From NCBI GenBank assembly GCA_027490225.1, contig JAIXYK010000017.1, positions 62,001 through 126,000 of the forward strand: a DNA stretch of 64,000 bases. The letters are read 5' to 3'. Below are positions 10,827-20,048 of the stretch, piece after piece. The notes below the pieces were generated by a model. That model did not search any database. It was given only the letters and a program-made list of their open reading frames with translations, and had not been told where the DNA came from. This stretch comes from Bacteroidota bacterium. GTDB lineage: Bacteria; Bacteroidota; Bacteroidia; M30B66. The position numbers and the translations under genes are program-made. Numbering within the stretch: position 1 is the first letter of the stretch; each line of letters opens with the position of its first letter.

Positions 10827-11291
10827 ATGCAATTAAACGAAGGCGTTTTTTCATTAAATGAATCAGGAATTCAATTTCTTGAAAAGCAAAAAAGAACATT
10901 GAAATTTAGTATTCCATTAACATTTATATTATCAATATTAATAACCACGGGAGGAATTTACCGTTTGGGAATTAATTTGACATCTGTTTTACTTTTGATT
11001 TCAGCTAATTTCCTTAATTATTTGCTCAACTACAGATATAATAATGTAAGAAGGAAAAACATACTTGCTCAATTGGTTACAAGGGTAACTGTAACTTCTA
11101 GCGCATTAGCTATAGAATTATTTAATAAAGAGCAATTCAACACCAGCATTGAGGCTATTGTTACCGACGATCCAAGAATACTTTTTTCGGAGTATACAAG
11201 GCTTAAAGAGCGCTGGAATTTAAAACTTGACAATGAAAAAGAGGCTTGGTTGATTCCTGGCTTTTTTAATGAATTTCAAGGAACCAAATAA
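10827..11291 (+). CDS. Hypothetical membrane protein (two predicted TM segments)
   Basis: ATG ORF, 154 aa, hydrophobic segments FSIPLTFILSILITTGGIY and SVLLLISANFLNYLLNY; sits just upstream of glpK. Confidence 0.6.
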   Translation: MQLNEGVFSLNESGIQFLEKQKRTLKFSIPLTFILSILITTGGIYRLGINLTSVLLLISANFLNYLLNYRYNNVRRKNILAQLVTRVTVTSSALAIELFNKEQFNTSIEAIVTDDPRILFSEYTRLKERWNLKLDNEKEAWLIPGFFNEFQGTK

Positions 11292-11296
11292 GAATT

Positions 11297-12784
11297 ATGC
11301 GCAAGTTTATTCTGGCAATAGATCAAGGAACAACAAGTACACGAGCAATTATTGTTGATTCAAATGCAGCTGTAATTGCTATTTCACAAAAGGAAACAAA
11401 TCAATCTTACCCACACCAAGGCTGGGTTGAACAAGATGCTGAAGAGATTTTAAATAATGTAATAGAAACTTTAAGGTTAGTTGTACAAAAAGCGAATATT
11501 TCGCCTTCTGAAATCACATCTATTGGCATTACAAATCAAAGAGAAACGGCTGTAGTTTGGAACAAGAAATCGGGAAAACCAATTTACCCGGCAATCATTT
11601 GGCAAAGTCGTCAATCAATTGATATTTGCAATAAATGGAAAGAAGAAGGCTTAGAGAAAATAGTTAGAAATTCAACAGGACTCGTAATAGATGCTTATTT
11701 TTCGGCATCTAAAATTGCATGGATATTCGAAAATGTAGAAAATGCGAGAGAACTGGCTGAAAATGGAGAGCTGTTATTTGGTACAATTGATACTTGGTTA
11801 ATTTGGAATTTAACTGGACATAATGTTCATGCAACAGATTATAGCAATGCTTCAAGAACGATGTTATTTAATATTTCAACCTTGCAATGGGACAATATTT
11901 TACTGAAAGCATTTAATATTCCGTTTCAAATTTTACCTAAAGTGCTTAACTCTATTGATGATTTTGGTAATTTAAGGCAGGAAGTTTTAGGTGTTTCAAT
12001 CCCAATTTCTGCAGTTGCAGGCGACCAGCAGGCAGCATTATTTGGGCAGGCATGTTTCGAGACAGGCAGCATTAAAAATACTTATGGAACAGGTTGTTTT
12101 TTATTAATGAATATTGGTAAAAAGCCTGTATTTTCTGAAAATGGACTTTTAACTTCTATTGCCTGGGGAATTAACGGTGAAATAACTTATGCCTTAGAAG
12201 GTAGCGTATTTGTTGCAGGTGCTGCTATTCAATGGTTAAGAGATTCTCTGGGAATTATTGACAATGCAAATGAAACTGAAGCTATAGCACGTTCCATAGA
12301 AAGCAATGAAGGTGTTTATTTTGTTCCCGCTTTTGTTGGATTGGGCACACCATATTGGAAAAGTGATGTGAGAGGAGCATTTTTTGGACTGACTCGGGGC
12401 ACAAACAAATCCCATGTAGTACGAGCAGCACTTGAGGCAATGTGTTATCAAACTTACGATCTTGTTCAAACAATGGTTAAAGAAACTAAATTGAAGATTT
12501 TGCAGATTGCAGTGGATGGGGGAGGAACTGCGAATGATTTTTTAATGCAATTTCAAAGTGATGTTTTAAATTGCAAAGTAGATCGTCCAACAAATTCTGA
12601 ATCTACAGTTTGTGGTGTTGCAATGATGGCAGGATTGGGAGCTGGGGTTTTTGATTCAATAGAAAGTTGCAGGTCAATGAGAAAAACTGATAGGATTTTC
12701 GAACCTAATATTTCGGATGAAAAAAGAAATCTTTATATAAATGGATGGCATAAAGCAGTAAATGCGACTATTGCAAATCATTGA
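11297..12784 (+). CDS. glpK: Glycerol kinase
   Basis: MRKFILAIDQGTTSTRAIIVD...GWVEQDAEEI...TGLVIDAYFSASKIAWI...GTIDTWLIWNLTG...DQQAALFGQACFE; classical FGGY/GlpK sequence. Confidence 0.97.
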   Translation: MRKFILAIDQGTTSTRAIIVDSNAAVIAISQKETNQSYPHQGWVEQDAEEILNNVIETLRLVVQKANISPSEITSIGITNQRETAVVWNKKSGKPIYPAIIWQSRQSIDICNKWKEEGLEKIVRNSTGLVIDAYFSASKIAWIFENVENARELAENGELLFGTIDTWLIWNLTGHNVHATDYSNASRTMLFNISTLQWDNILLKAFNIPFQILPKVLNSIDDFGNLRQEVLGVSIPISAVAGDQQAALFGQACFETGSIKNTYGTGCFLLMNIGKKPVFSENGLLTSIAWGINGEITYALEGSVFVAGAAIQWLRDSLGIIDNANETEAIARSIESNEGVYFVPAFVGLGTPYWKSDVRGAFFGLTRGTNKSHVVRAALEAMCYQTYDLVQTMVKETKLKILQIAVDGGGTANDFLMQFQSDVLNCKVDRPTNSESTVCGVAMMAGLGAGVFDSIESCRSMRKTDRIFEPNISDEKRNLYINGWHKAVNATIANH

Positions 12785-12835
12785 ACACAGCGATAGATGA
12801 ATGAAAATGTAATAGTTATTTGAAGCTAATTGGCT

Positions 12836-12843
12836 TACTTTTG
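12836..12843 (+). promoter_or_regulatory. Bacteroidota-type -7 box TACTTTTG (TAnnTTTG)
   Basis: Exact match to TAnnTTTG with only 9 nt between its G and the ATG at 12853; a TTTG lies at 12816-12819. Confidence 0.6.
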
Positions 12844-12852
12844 TAGCTAGAT

Positions 12853-14325
12853 ATGAAAAAATACTGTCTTTTATTTTGTTTAGTTCTATTGCTGGTGAAT
12901 ACATCATTTGCGGGGCCTGTTAGAAAACCTCAGGCACTGTTTTCTCATGCAACTTTTTTAATGGCTGGTAAAACACCTTATCTTGAAACCTATTTAATGG
13001 TTAGAGGAAATAGTATCCTTTATAAGAAAAATGCAACGGGAAAGTACCAAGGAACTATTGAGGTTTTATTAACAGTTTTGGAAGATGAAAAACCCAGATA
13101 TATTGATAAATATAATTTATTAAGTCCAGAATCTAATGATTCAATCAATGTTTCATTCAATTTTATTGACCAACAAAGAATTCCGCTGAGCAATGGGAAA
13201 TATACTCTGTCAGTTAGTATTCGAGATTTAAATGCCATTTCTGACACTGTAAAAGCCAGCGAATCAATTGTAATTTCAATGCCTAAAGATTCCGTTTGTT
13301 TATCAGATTTGCAAATGGTTGATTCTTATAAAAAAATAGAAAAACCAACAAGTATATCGAAAGGAGGATACGATTTGATTCCCCATATTAGTGAATTATA
13401 TGGTCAAAACGATAATTCACTAACATTTTATACTGAAGTTTATCACACATTATCGAATTTAGGAGAAGGGCAAAAATTCTTATTAACAGCTTATATAGTA
13501 GAGAATAATCCTTTAAAAACATTAGAAAAATACCGTGTTTTTAAAAGATTTCAATCGGCAGAAGTGAATATTTGGATGAATGAATTTAATATTTCTGATT
13601 TGCCCAATGGAAATTATTCATTGATTGTTGAGGCGAGAAATGAAGAGAATAAGTTGATGGCATATAAGACACAGAATTTTTCAAGAAGTGTTCAGAATAA
13701 ATTACCTGATTTAGATCATCTATCAAGCATTTCTTATGCAGGAAGTTTTGTAGAACTTTACAAAAATGCCGATTCATTGGCAGAGCATATTAAATGTTTA
13801 TACCCAATATCCATAGAGAATGAGCGTAACATTGCCAACAATGTGGTTAAGCTGAAAGATTTAAAAATGATGCAACAGTTTTTTCTTTCATTTTGGAGAA
13901 ATCAAGATGCCGCTCAACCGCAGGCGGCATGGGAAAAATATAAATTGGAAGTAATAAAGGTGAACAGTACTTTTTCCACATCAATCAAAAGAGGATATTT
14001 ATCAGACCGAGGAAGAATTTATTTACAATATGGCCCACCTGATAACAGAACAGTTGCAACCAGAGAACCAAGTGCATATCCTTATGAGATTTGGCAATAT
14101 TATAAGTTAGGAAAACAAAGCAATAGAAGATTTGTATTTTACCAACCAGATTTGGTGACAAATGATTACCAATTAATTCACTCTGATGCTCTTGGAGAAA
14201 TAATAAACGACAATTGGCAATTTCTTATCATGAAAAGAGATACGCAAACAAATGATATTGATGCCACTGAAACGGATTCTAAGTTTGGCTCTCAAATGCA
14301 ACAAAATTTCCAAGCGCCAAGGTGA
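12853..14325 (+). CDS. GWxTD domain-containing secreted protein
   Basis: Signal peptide; C-terminal GYLSDRGRIYLQYGPPDNRTV...YPYEIWQYY typical of GWxTD-domain proteins. Confidence 0.75.
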   Translation: MKKYCLLFCLVLLLVNTSFAGPVRKPQALFSHATFLMAGKTPYLETYLMVRGNSILYKKNATGKYQGTIEVLLTVLEDEKPRYIDKYNLLSPESNDSINVSFNFIDQQRIPLSNGKYTLSVSIRDLNAISDTVKASESIVISMPKDSVCLSDLQMVDSYKKIEKPTSISKGGYDLIPHISELYGQNDNSLTFYTEVYHTLSNLGEGQKFLLTAYIVENNPLKTLEKYRVFKRFQSAEVNIWMNEFNISDLPNGNYSLIVEARNEENKLMAYKTQNFSRSVQNKLPDLDHLSSISYAGSFVELYKNADSLAEHIKCLYPISIENERNIANNVVKLKDLKMMQQFFLSFWRNQDAAQPQAAWEKYKLEVIKVNSTFSTSIKRGYLSDRGRIYLQYGPPDNRTVATREPSAYPYEIWQYYKLGKQSNRRFVFYQPDLVTNDYQLIHSDALGEIINDNWQFLIMKRDTQTNDIDATETDSKFGSQMQQNFQAPR

Positions 14326-15185
14326 GATTCAAGTTTCGTTTTACTCGGGGTATTCTATTTTTATTTGCCAGATTGCCATTGCCAATTTTGTATGCGCTAG
14401 CTTCATTTTTAGCATTAATTGCCCAATATGTTATTAAATATAGAAGGGCGGTAATCCAACAAAATTTAAAAAATTCTTTTCCTAATTATACAATCACTCA
14501 ACTAAAGCAAATAGAGAATAAATTCTATAAGCGTTTTGCAATTATAATCGTTGAAGTGTTAATGCAATTTAGGCAGGATAAAGAATTTCTAAAGTCAAGA
14601 ATGATTGTTTCAAATCCAGAATTATTGGAGAAATATCATAAAGAAGGAAGGAATGTTGTGGCAATGGCAGGACACTTTTGCAATTGGGAATGGTTAGGCT
14701 CTTCAATGGGAATGTTTTCTTCTTATTACACTTTGGGTATTTATAAAACGCTGTCGAATAAGATGGTAGATGAGTTATTGTTTGAAATTCGTTCATTAAA
14801 TGACACCAACTTGGTTCCAATGGAGAAGGCCACCAAAACAATGCTTGGCTGTGAAGTGCCATTGTTATCTTGTTTTTTGGCCGATCAAGCTGCAAGTCCC
14901 AATAATGCTTACTGGACCGATTTTTTAAACCAGGATTCTCCATTTTTTTGGGGAGCGGAAAAAATTGCCAAAGCAAGCAACGCAATTGTTGTATTTTTGG
15001 CCATGCGCTTTGTGAAAAAAGGTTATTATTCTATCGAAATAATTGAATTGTGCAACAATCCTAAATTGATTGCCGATGGTGAAATTATTCAAATGTATGT
15101 TTCAGCATTAGAAAAAGAAATAATTGCAGCGCCTGAATATTGGTTGTGGTCTCATAAACGTTGGAAACACAAAAGACCGCAATGA
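14322..15185 (+). CDS. Lysophospholipid/lauroyl acyltransferase family protein (LpxL/HtrB-like)
   Basis: VVAMAGHFCNWEWLG (H-x4-W/E-type motif), LVPMEKATKTMLG; overlaps the upstream gene by 4 nt. Confidence 0.8.
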   Translation: MRFKFRFTRGILFLFARLPLPILYALASFLALIAQYVIKYRRAVIQQNLKNSFPNYTITQLKQIENKFYKRFAIIIVEVLMQFRQDKEFLKSRMIVSNPELLEKYHKEGRNVVAMAGHFCNWEWLGSSMGMFSSYYTLGIYKTLSNKMVDELLFEIRSLNDTNLVPMEKATKTMLGCEVPLLSCFLADQAASPNNAYWTDFLNQDSPFFWGAEKIAKASNAIVVFLAMRFVKKGYYSIEIIELCNNPKLIADGEIIQMYVSALEKEIIAAPEYWLWSHKRWKHKRPQ

Positions 15186-16204
15186 AAATAGCAATTGTAA
15201 TTTTAAACTGGAATGGGAAGCAACTGTTAAGTCAGTTTTTGCGGGAAGTAATTAATTGTTCTCCGGAAGCTGAGGTAATCGTAGCCGACAATGCATCAAC
15301 AGATGATTCAGTTGCATTTATTACTTCAAATTTTCCGGAAGTTCGTATCATAATAAATTCTAAAAATCTGGGTTATGCAGGAGGATACAATGAGGCGCTT
15401 AAACAAGTTGATGCAGAGCTTTTTGTGTTACTAAATTCTGACATAGAAGTTACACCAAACTGGATTGCTCCAATTGTTAAAATGTTCGAAAGCGATAATA
15501 CTATTGCAGCTGTTCAACCTAAGATTTTAGCTTTTAACCAAAAAACTCATTTTGAATATGCCGGCGCTTCAGGTGGATATTTAGACAGATTGGGATTCCC
15601 TTTTTGTAGAGGTAGAATATTTGAAATGTTAGAAGAAGATAAAGGTCAGTATGATCAAATTCATGAGGTATTTTGGGCTTCTGGAGCTTGTTTATTTGTA
15701 AAAGCTTCTGTTTTTAAAATTTGTGGAGGTTTTGATGAGAGCTTTTTCGCCCACATGGAAGAAATAGATTTATGCTGGAGAATGAAAAACCAAGGTTGGA
15801 GAATACTAGTGCAACCAGCATCAAAAGTTTACCATATTGGAGGAGGTACATTAGCTAAACAGAATTGGCGCAAAACTTATCTTAATTTTAGGAATAACCT
15901 CGAATTGATTTATAAGAATATTGAAGATAAATTTTTGTTGAGGAGTTTATTTTTTCGAATGTTGTTAGATGGTGTAGCTGCATTTAAATTTCTATTTAGT
16001 AATGGTCCTATGCATTTTTACGCAATTATTAGGGCACATTTGCATTTTTATAGAATGATACCTCAAATTAGTAAGAAAAGAAAAAAGTTAAAAACAATTG
16101 AAAAAACAAGAAATACCAGAGGTGTTTACATGGGTGCAATTGTGGTAGATTACTTTATCAGGAATAAGAAGAAATTCTCAGAGCTTGATATTAAGTTAGA
16201 TTAA
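15182..16204 (+). CDS. Glycosyltransferase family 2
   Basis: MKIAIVILNWNGKQLLSQFL...VIVADNASTDDSV...LNSDIEVTPNWI...EIDLCWRMKNQGWRI. The start is moved from the track's 15161 (TTG) to ATG 15182, which overlaps the upstream stop (ATGA). Confidence 0.88.
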   Translation: MKIAIVILNWNGKQLLSQFLREVINCSPEAEVIVADNASTDDSVAFITSNFPEVRIIINSKNLGYAGGYNEALKQVDAELFVLLNSDIEVTPNWIAPIVKMFESDNTIAAVQPKILAFNQKTHFEYAGASGGYLDRLGFPFCRGRIFEMLEEDKGQYDQIHEVFWASGACLFVKASVFKICGGFDESFFAHMEEIDLCWRMKNQGWRILVQPASKVYHIGGGTLAKQNWRKTYLNFRNNLELIYKNIEDKFLLRSLFFRMLLDGVAAFKFLFSNGPMHFYAIIRAHLHFYRMIPQISKKRKKLKTIEKTRNTRGVYMGAIVVDYFIRNKKKFSELDIKLD

Positions 16205-16215
16205 AATACTTAGCC

Positions 16216-16223
16216 TAACTTTG
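16216..16223 (+). promoter_or_regulatory. -7 box TAACTTTG upstream of MarC-family gene
   Basis: TAnnTTTG match 16 nt before ATG 16240. Confidence 0.55.
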
Positions 16224-16239
16224 ACAAAAATTTTAATCC

Positions 16240-16821
16240 ATGTTTCCAGCTTTTTATTTCAGTTTTGAAGAGATTCTTGCTGTTACAGTTACTTTATTCG
16301 CAATTATTGATATTGTTGGAGGCATTCCCATTTTGATTTCATTAAAAAGTAAAATAGGAGAAATAGATGCCGGGAAAGCAACCCTGTCTTCTGGTGCCCT
16401 CATGATTTTGTTCTTAGTTTTTGGAACTGGTTTTTTGGCACTCTTAGGCGTCGACCTAAAGTCATTTGCAGTTGCTGGTTCTATTGTAATTTTTGTGATG
16501 GGATTAGAAATGGTTTTAGGAATAGATATTTTTAGGCAAGACCCCGAAGCTAAATCTGGTAGTATTATTCCTGTGGCATTTCCAATTATTGCAGGAAGTG
16601 GAACATTAACTACTGTGATGACTCTTCGTGCCAATTATGGATTTTATAATATTTTGATTGGCATCTTAATCAACCTAATTGCTGTTTATTTAGTTTTACG
16701 TTCAATTAATTACCTAGAAAGTAAGCTAGGTAAAAGTGGTTTGTTTGTAATTCGTAAGTTTTTCGGAGTCATACTTTTAGCTATTGCTGTGAAGATGTTT
16801 AAGACAAATTTCATTTTTTAA
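16240..16821 (+). CDS. MarC family integral membrane protein
   Basis: FAIIDIVGGIPILISL...AGSIVIFVMGLEMVLG...VPVAFPIIAGSGTLTT-type motif (IIPVAFPIIAGSGTLTTVM). Confidence 0.85.
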   Translation: MFPAFYFSFEEILAVTVTLFAIIDIVGGIPILISLKSKIGEIDAGKATLSSGALMILFLVFGTGFLALLGVDLKSFAVAGSIVIFVMGLEMVLGIDIFRQDPEAKSGSIIPVAFPIIAGSGTLTTVMTLRANYGFYNILIGILINLIAVYLVLRSINYLESKLGKSGLFVIRKFFGVILLAIAVKMFKTNFIF

Positions 16822-16868
16822 ATGAACTTTTAATTTATCAATTTCTATCGTAGGCAAAATTTTACGAT

Positions 16869-17978
16869 ATGAAAAAAGCAATCTTAATTCTCGCAATAGC
16901 ATTTAGCTGCTATCAAACTATTTCTGCACAATCTGCAGGAAATTCTGTTTACAAACAATCAGAATCTGCTGGTAATGCAGTTTTTAATGACCCTTATTAC
17001 CAACCTAATGGTACTATTCCTTATAACCAACCAAAAGGTGTGAACTTAAATCCAATTCAAAATGGAGGAACATATACACCCATAAAAGCAGATGTTATGA
17101 TGAATGTTTTAGCAACTTCTTATGTTGCTGTATTAAGTGTAACACAAGTTGGTGAAAGTATCAGTGAGACTGATTCTTTGATGGACATTCGTTTGAACAA
17201 TGTATTTGATGCTTTGAAAGCTGCAGGGGTTCCATTGGAAAATACGCATGTTGATTTTATATCGATGGTGCCGAAATACGAATTTGAATTAACTGAAAAG
17301 CGATACAGCAAAACCCAAAATGAAGTGCCCGCTGGTTTTGAAATGAAGAAAAATGTGCATGTTAGATTTTCAAATCACGATAGGTTAAACGATTTGATAT
17401 CAGCTGCTGCAAAAGCTGAGATTTATGATCTCGTAAAGATTGATTATAATGTAGCTGATATGAATTTGATATATGAGCAGTTAAGAAAAAAAGCAGAGGA
17501 AATTATAGATACTAAAGCAGCATCATATACAAGAATGGGTTTCAAATTGGATGTTCAAAATTATGCCACTGCTCAGGGTTCTGTTTATCCGATGGAACGT
17601 TACATGAGATATACTGCTGCCAATACAGGAATGCCAAAATTCTATGGTAAAAAATCTACAAAGGAAAAACCAGTTGAGTATAATTATGCAGAGAAGAATT
17701 CTACAATTTATTACGAAAAGGTTCCATACAACCAATTTGATTTGGTATTGAATGCCGATTTAGCAGAACCAACCGTTCAGTTTTATTTTAACATGACTGT
17801 AAATTATAAAATTGTAATTGCAGAACAAGCTAAAAAAGAAGCAGAGCAGGCTAAACGCGAAGCTGAAGACAGGGAATTAGAATTGATGTTGAGACGAGCT
17901 GAAATAAACCAAAAGATAAAAGCTGCCGGTGGAAATCCCGCAATGGTTAACAATAATATTGTAGTAAAGGGTAAGTAA
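16869..17978 (+). CDS. SIMPL (DUF541)-domain secreted protein
   Basis: Signal peptide; YVAVLSVTQVGESISETDSLMDIRLNNVFDALKAAGVPLENTHVDFISMVPKYE resembles SIMPL domain; charged C-terminal coiled-coil. Confidence 0.55.
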   Translation: MKKAILILAIAFSCYQTISAQSAGNSVYKQSESAGNAVFNDPYYQPNGTIPYNQPKGVNLNPIQNGGTYTPIKADVMMNVLATSYVAVLSVTQVGESISETDSLMDIRLNNVFDALKAAGVPLENTHVDFISMVPKYEFELTEKRYSKTQNEVPAGFEMKKNVHVRFSNHDRLNDLISAAAKAEIYDLVKIDYNVADMNLIYEQLRKKAEEIIDTKAASYTRMGFKLDVQNYATAQGSVYPMERYMRYTAANTGMPKFYGKKSTKEKPVEYNYAEKNSTIYYEKVPYNQFDLVLNADLAEPTVQFYFNMTVNYKIVIAEQAKKEAEQAKREAEDRELELMLRRAEINQKIKAAGGNPAMVNNNIVVKGK

Positions 17979-17992
17979 TTATTTCTTCTGAA

Positions 17993-18000
17993 TATCTTTG
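17993..18000 (+). promoter_or_regulatory. -7 box TATCTTTG upstream of ppa
   Basis: Exact TAnnTTTG; its last three bases (TTG, 17998-18000) are the start codon assumed in the ORF track. ATG at 18016 is a better start. Confidence 0.65.
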
Positions 18001-18015
18001 GCAAAAAAGATTATT

Positions 18016-18549
18016 ATGCATCCATGGCATCAAGTAAGTCCGGGCAATAACTTACCGCAAACTGTTACTGCACTCATTGAGATTTCAAAAGGTAGTAAAG
18101 CTAAATATGAAATTGACAAGGAAAGTGGTTTGTTGAAACTCGACAGGGTTTTGTTTTCAGCGGTGCATTATCCTGCCAATTATGGCTTTATACCTCAAAC
18201 TTATGCTGGCGATAATGATCCATTGGATATTTTAGTAATCAGTCAAATTGATTTTCCACCATTAACCTTAGTAGAAGCTACGGTTATTGGCGTTATGCGA
18301 ATGGTAGATAAAGGAGAAATGGATGATAAAATTATTGCAGTTGCTACACGCGATATTTCTGTAAATTCAATAGAAAGCATGGAGGATTTGCCGGCTTATT
18401 TATTAAAAGAGATTCATCGTTTTTTTGAGGACTATAAGCAGTTGGAACAAAAAAGTAAAGTTGTGGTAGACCAGTTTTTAGGAAAGAATGAAGCTTATGA
18501 AATAATAAAAGAAAGCATAGTTAGTTACCAACAGAAATTTGGAAAATAG
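18016..18549 (+). CDS. ppa: Inorganic pyrophosphatase
   Basis: HPWHQVSPGN...YEIDKESGLLKLDRVLFSAVHYPANYGFIPQTYAGDNDPLDILV; family I PPase signature. Confidence 0.95.
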   Translation: MHPWHQVSPGNNLPQTVTALIEISKGSKAKYEIDKESGLLKLDRVLFSAVHYPANYGFIPQTYAGDNDPLDILVISQIDFPPLTLVEATVIGVMRMVDKGEMDDKIIAVATRDISVNSIESMEDLPAYLLKEIHRFFEDYKQLEQKSKVVVDQFLGKNEAYEIIKESIVSYQQKFGK

Positions 18550-18572
18550 CTCTTGGTTAAATCTTGGTAAGT

Positions 18573-18614
18573 AAAAAAAAACGGATGTTTCAATTTAGAA
18601 ACATCCGTTTTTTT
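18573..18614. terminator. Bidirectional intrinsic terminator between ppa and susD-like gene
   Basis: AAAAAAAAACGGATGTTTC-aattta-GAAACATCCGTTTTTTT perfect hairpin with A/T tracts. Confidence 0.9.
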
Positions 18615-18634
18615 ATGATTGATTTTAATCTTTA

Positions 18635-20029
18635 TTAATCAGCATCAATCCAAATTTTATTCAACACATTAGTAACATTCACAGCATTAGGATTATACAA
18701 ACGCTCCTCTTGTGGTGTAGGTAAAATTGTAGGTATTCCACTCACAAAACCACTAGGGTTTGGCTCTAATTGAGGAAATCCTGTTCTTCTCCAGTCTGTC
18801 CAAACTTCGTTTTGAGTAAATAATGCAACATATTTTTGATACATGATTTTACTAAGGTTTACACTTTCAGAAGTTTCATTTGCAAAAACAGCTTCGTATG
18901 CAGCATCTGAAGCTCCAGTTATTTGAGAAATTGAAGCTTTTACTGCATCGTTATATGCTGTAGCAGCCTCTGCGGTATTTCCGGCACGTAAATTTGCTTC
19001 TGCTTTAATAAATAAAGCTTCCACATAAGTTGCCATTGGAGCAGGAGAGTTTGCACTGCCGAAATAAGTACCAACTGCAGAAGCAGCAATATTTGCTAAA
19101 CCTGGATCAACATCAGAACCTGTATACAATCCATCATTATCTGTAGTAGCATAAAATGGTAAACGAGGGTCATTGCTCGCCTTAAGTGTGTCAATAAAAT
19201 ATGCGCCCATTCTTATGTAACCACCTCTGTTTGCTTCAAAGGCATACCATTGATTGAGTTCATTTCCATTCTCACCAAATACAGCATTGGCATCATCTTC
19301 AGTTCCAGTAAGTCCAGCGTTTTCTAAATATTGTAAAGCCAATGATGCACTTTCACCTGCATTTCTTTGACTTAAGTGGTTTGCATATCTCGCTTTTAGC
19401 AACCATGCAGTTTTAATCCATTTTGCAGGGTCTCCACCATGAATAAAATCTCCAGTAGGAAAATAGTCATTAGCTTCTGCTGGTTTTTCTAAATCTGCGA
19501 TGGCTTCAGAAAGTAAGGTTTGCAAAGAGGCATAAATACTTTGCTGAGTATCATATTTTGGCGCCATGATATCATCAGATAAGCCTTTTCCAGCTTCAGT
19601 ATAAGGAACATCGCCCCAATTAGTTGTCGCAAGACCTATATTGTAGGCTTTTAGAACCTTAGCAATACCATTAAAATATGGATTCTTTTCACCAAAATCT
19701 GCATTCATAATGTTGCAATTAATAACAACATTGTTGTAAATACCAGTCCACTCATTGGTAACATCTCCTTCTAAAATTTGATAGTTGGCTAATTCTATCA
19801 TTTGTCCATCTGTACCAGCCAATTGCTGAATAAAAATCCCTGACCTTCTTGCAAGATTTCCAGAAGTATTGCTAAAAGTAGCTACTTCAATATTAGCTAG
19901 CAATGAGCCCGGTGTTGCCTTTTCAGGGTCATTGGGATTTACAGAAGCGTCATCTAAGTATTTTTTACAGCCCGAAAGTGTAACTACTAAGAGGAGTATA
20001 TAGATAATTGTATGTTTTGTCGTTTTCAT
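18635..20029 (-). CDS. SusD/RagB family (SusD-like) nutrient-binding lipoprotein
   Basis: Lipoprotein signal LLLVVTLSGCKKYLDD; YNNVVINCNIM; NWGDVPYTEA; directly downstream of SusC-like gene. Confidence 0.92.
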   Translation of the reverse strand: MKTTKHTIIYILLLVVTLSGCKKYLDDASVNPNDPEKATPGSLLANIEVATFSNTSGNLARRSGIFIQQLAGTDGQMIELANYQILEGDVTNEWTGIYNNVVINCNIMNADFGEKNPYFNGIAKVLKAYNIGLATTNWGDVPYTEAGKGLSDDIMAPKYDTQQSIYASLQTLLSEAIADLEKPAEANDYFPTGDFIHGGDPAKWIKTAWLLKARYANHLSQRNAGESASLALQYLENAGLTGTEDDANAVFGENGNELNQWYAFEANRGGYIRMGAYFIDTLKASNDPRLPFYATTDNDGLYTGSDVDPGLANIAASAVGTYFGSANSPAPMATYVEALFIKAEANLRAGNTAEAATAYNDAVKASISQITGASDAAYEAVFANETSESVNLSKIMYQKYVALFTQNEVWTDWRRTGFPQLEPNPSGFVSGIPTILPTPQEERLYNPNAVNVTNVLNKIWIDAD

Positions 20030-20048
20030 AATATTTTTTCTTTAAAGG

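Noticed and set aside
12236-12907. Minus-strand ORFs antisense to glpK and the GWxTD gene (12236, 12282, 12674)
   Set aside because: Overlap well-recognised coding sequence on the other strand; no recognisable domain.
13907-13930. ATGCCGC...GCGGCAT inverted repeat inside the GWxTD gene
   Set aside because: Short, in coding sequence (QDAAQPQAAW) and explainable by codon choice for alanines; no further support.
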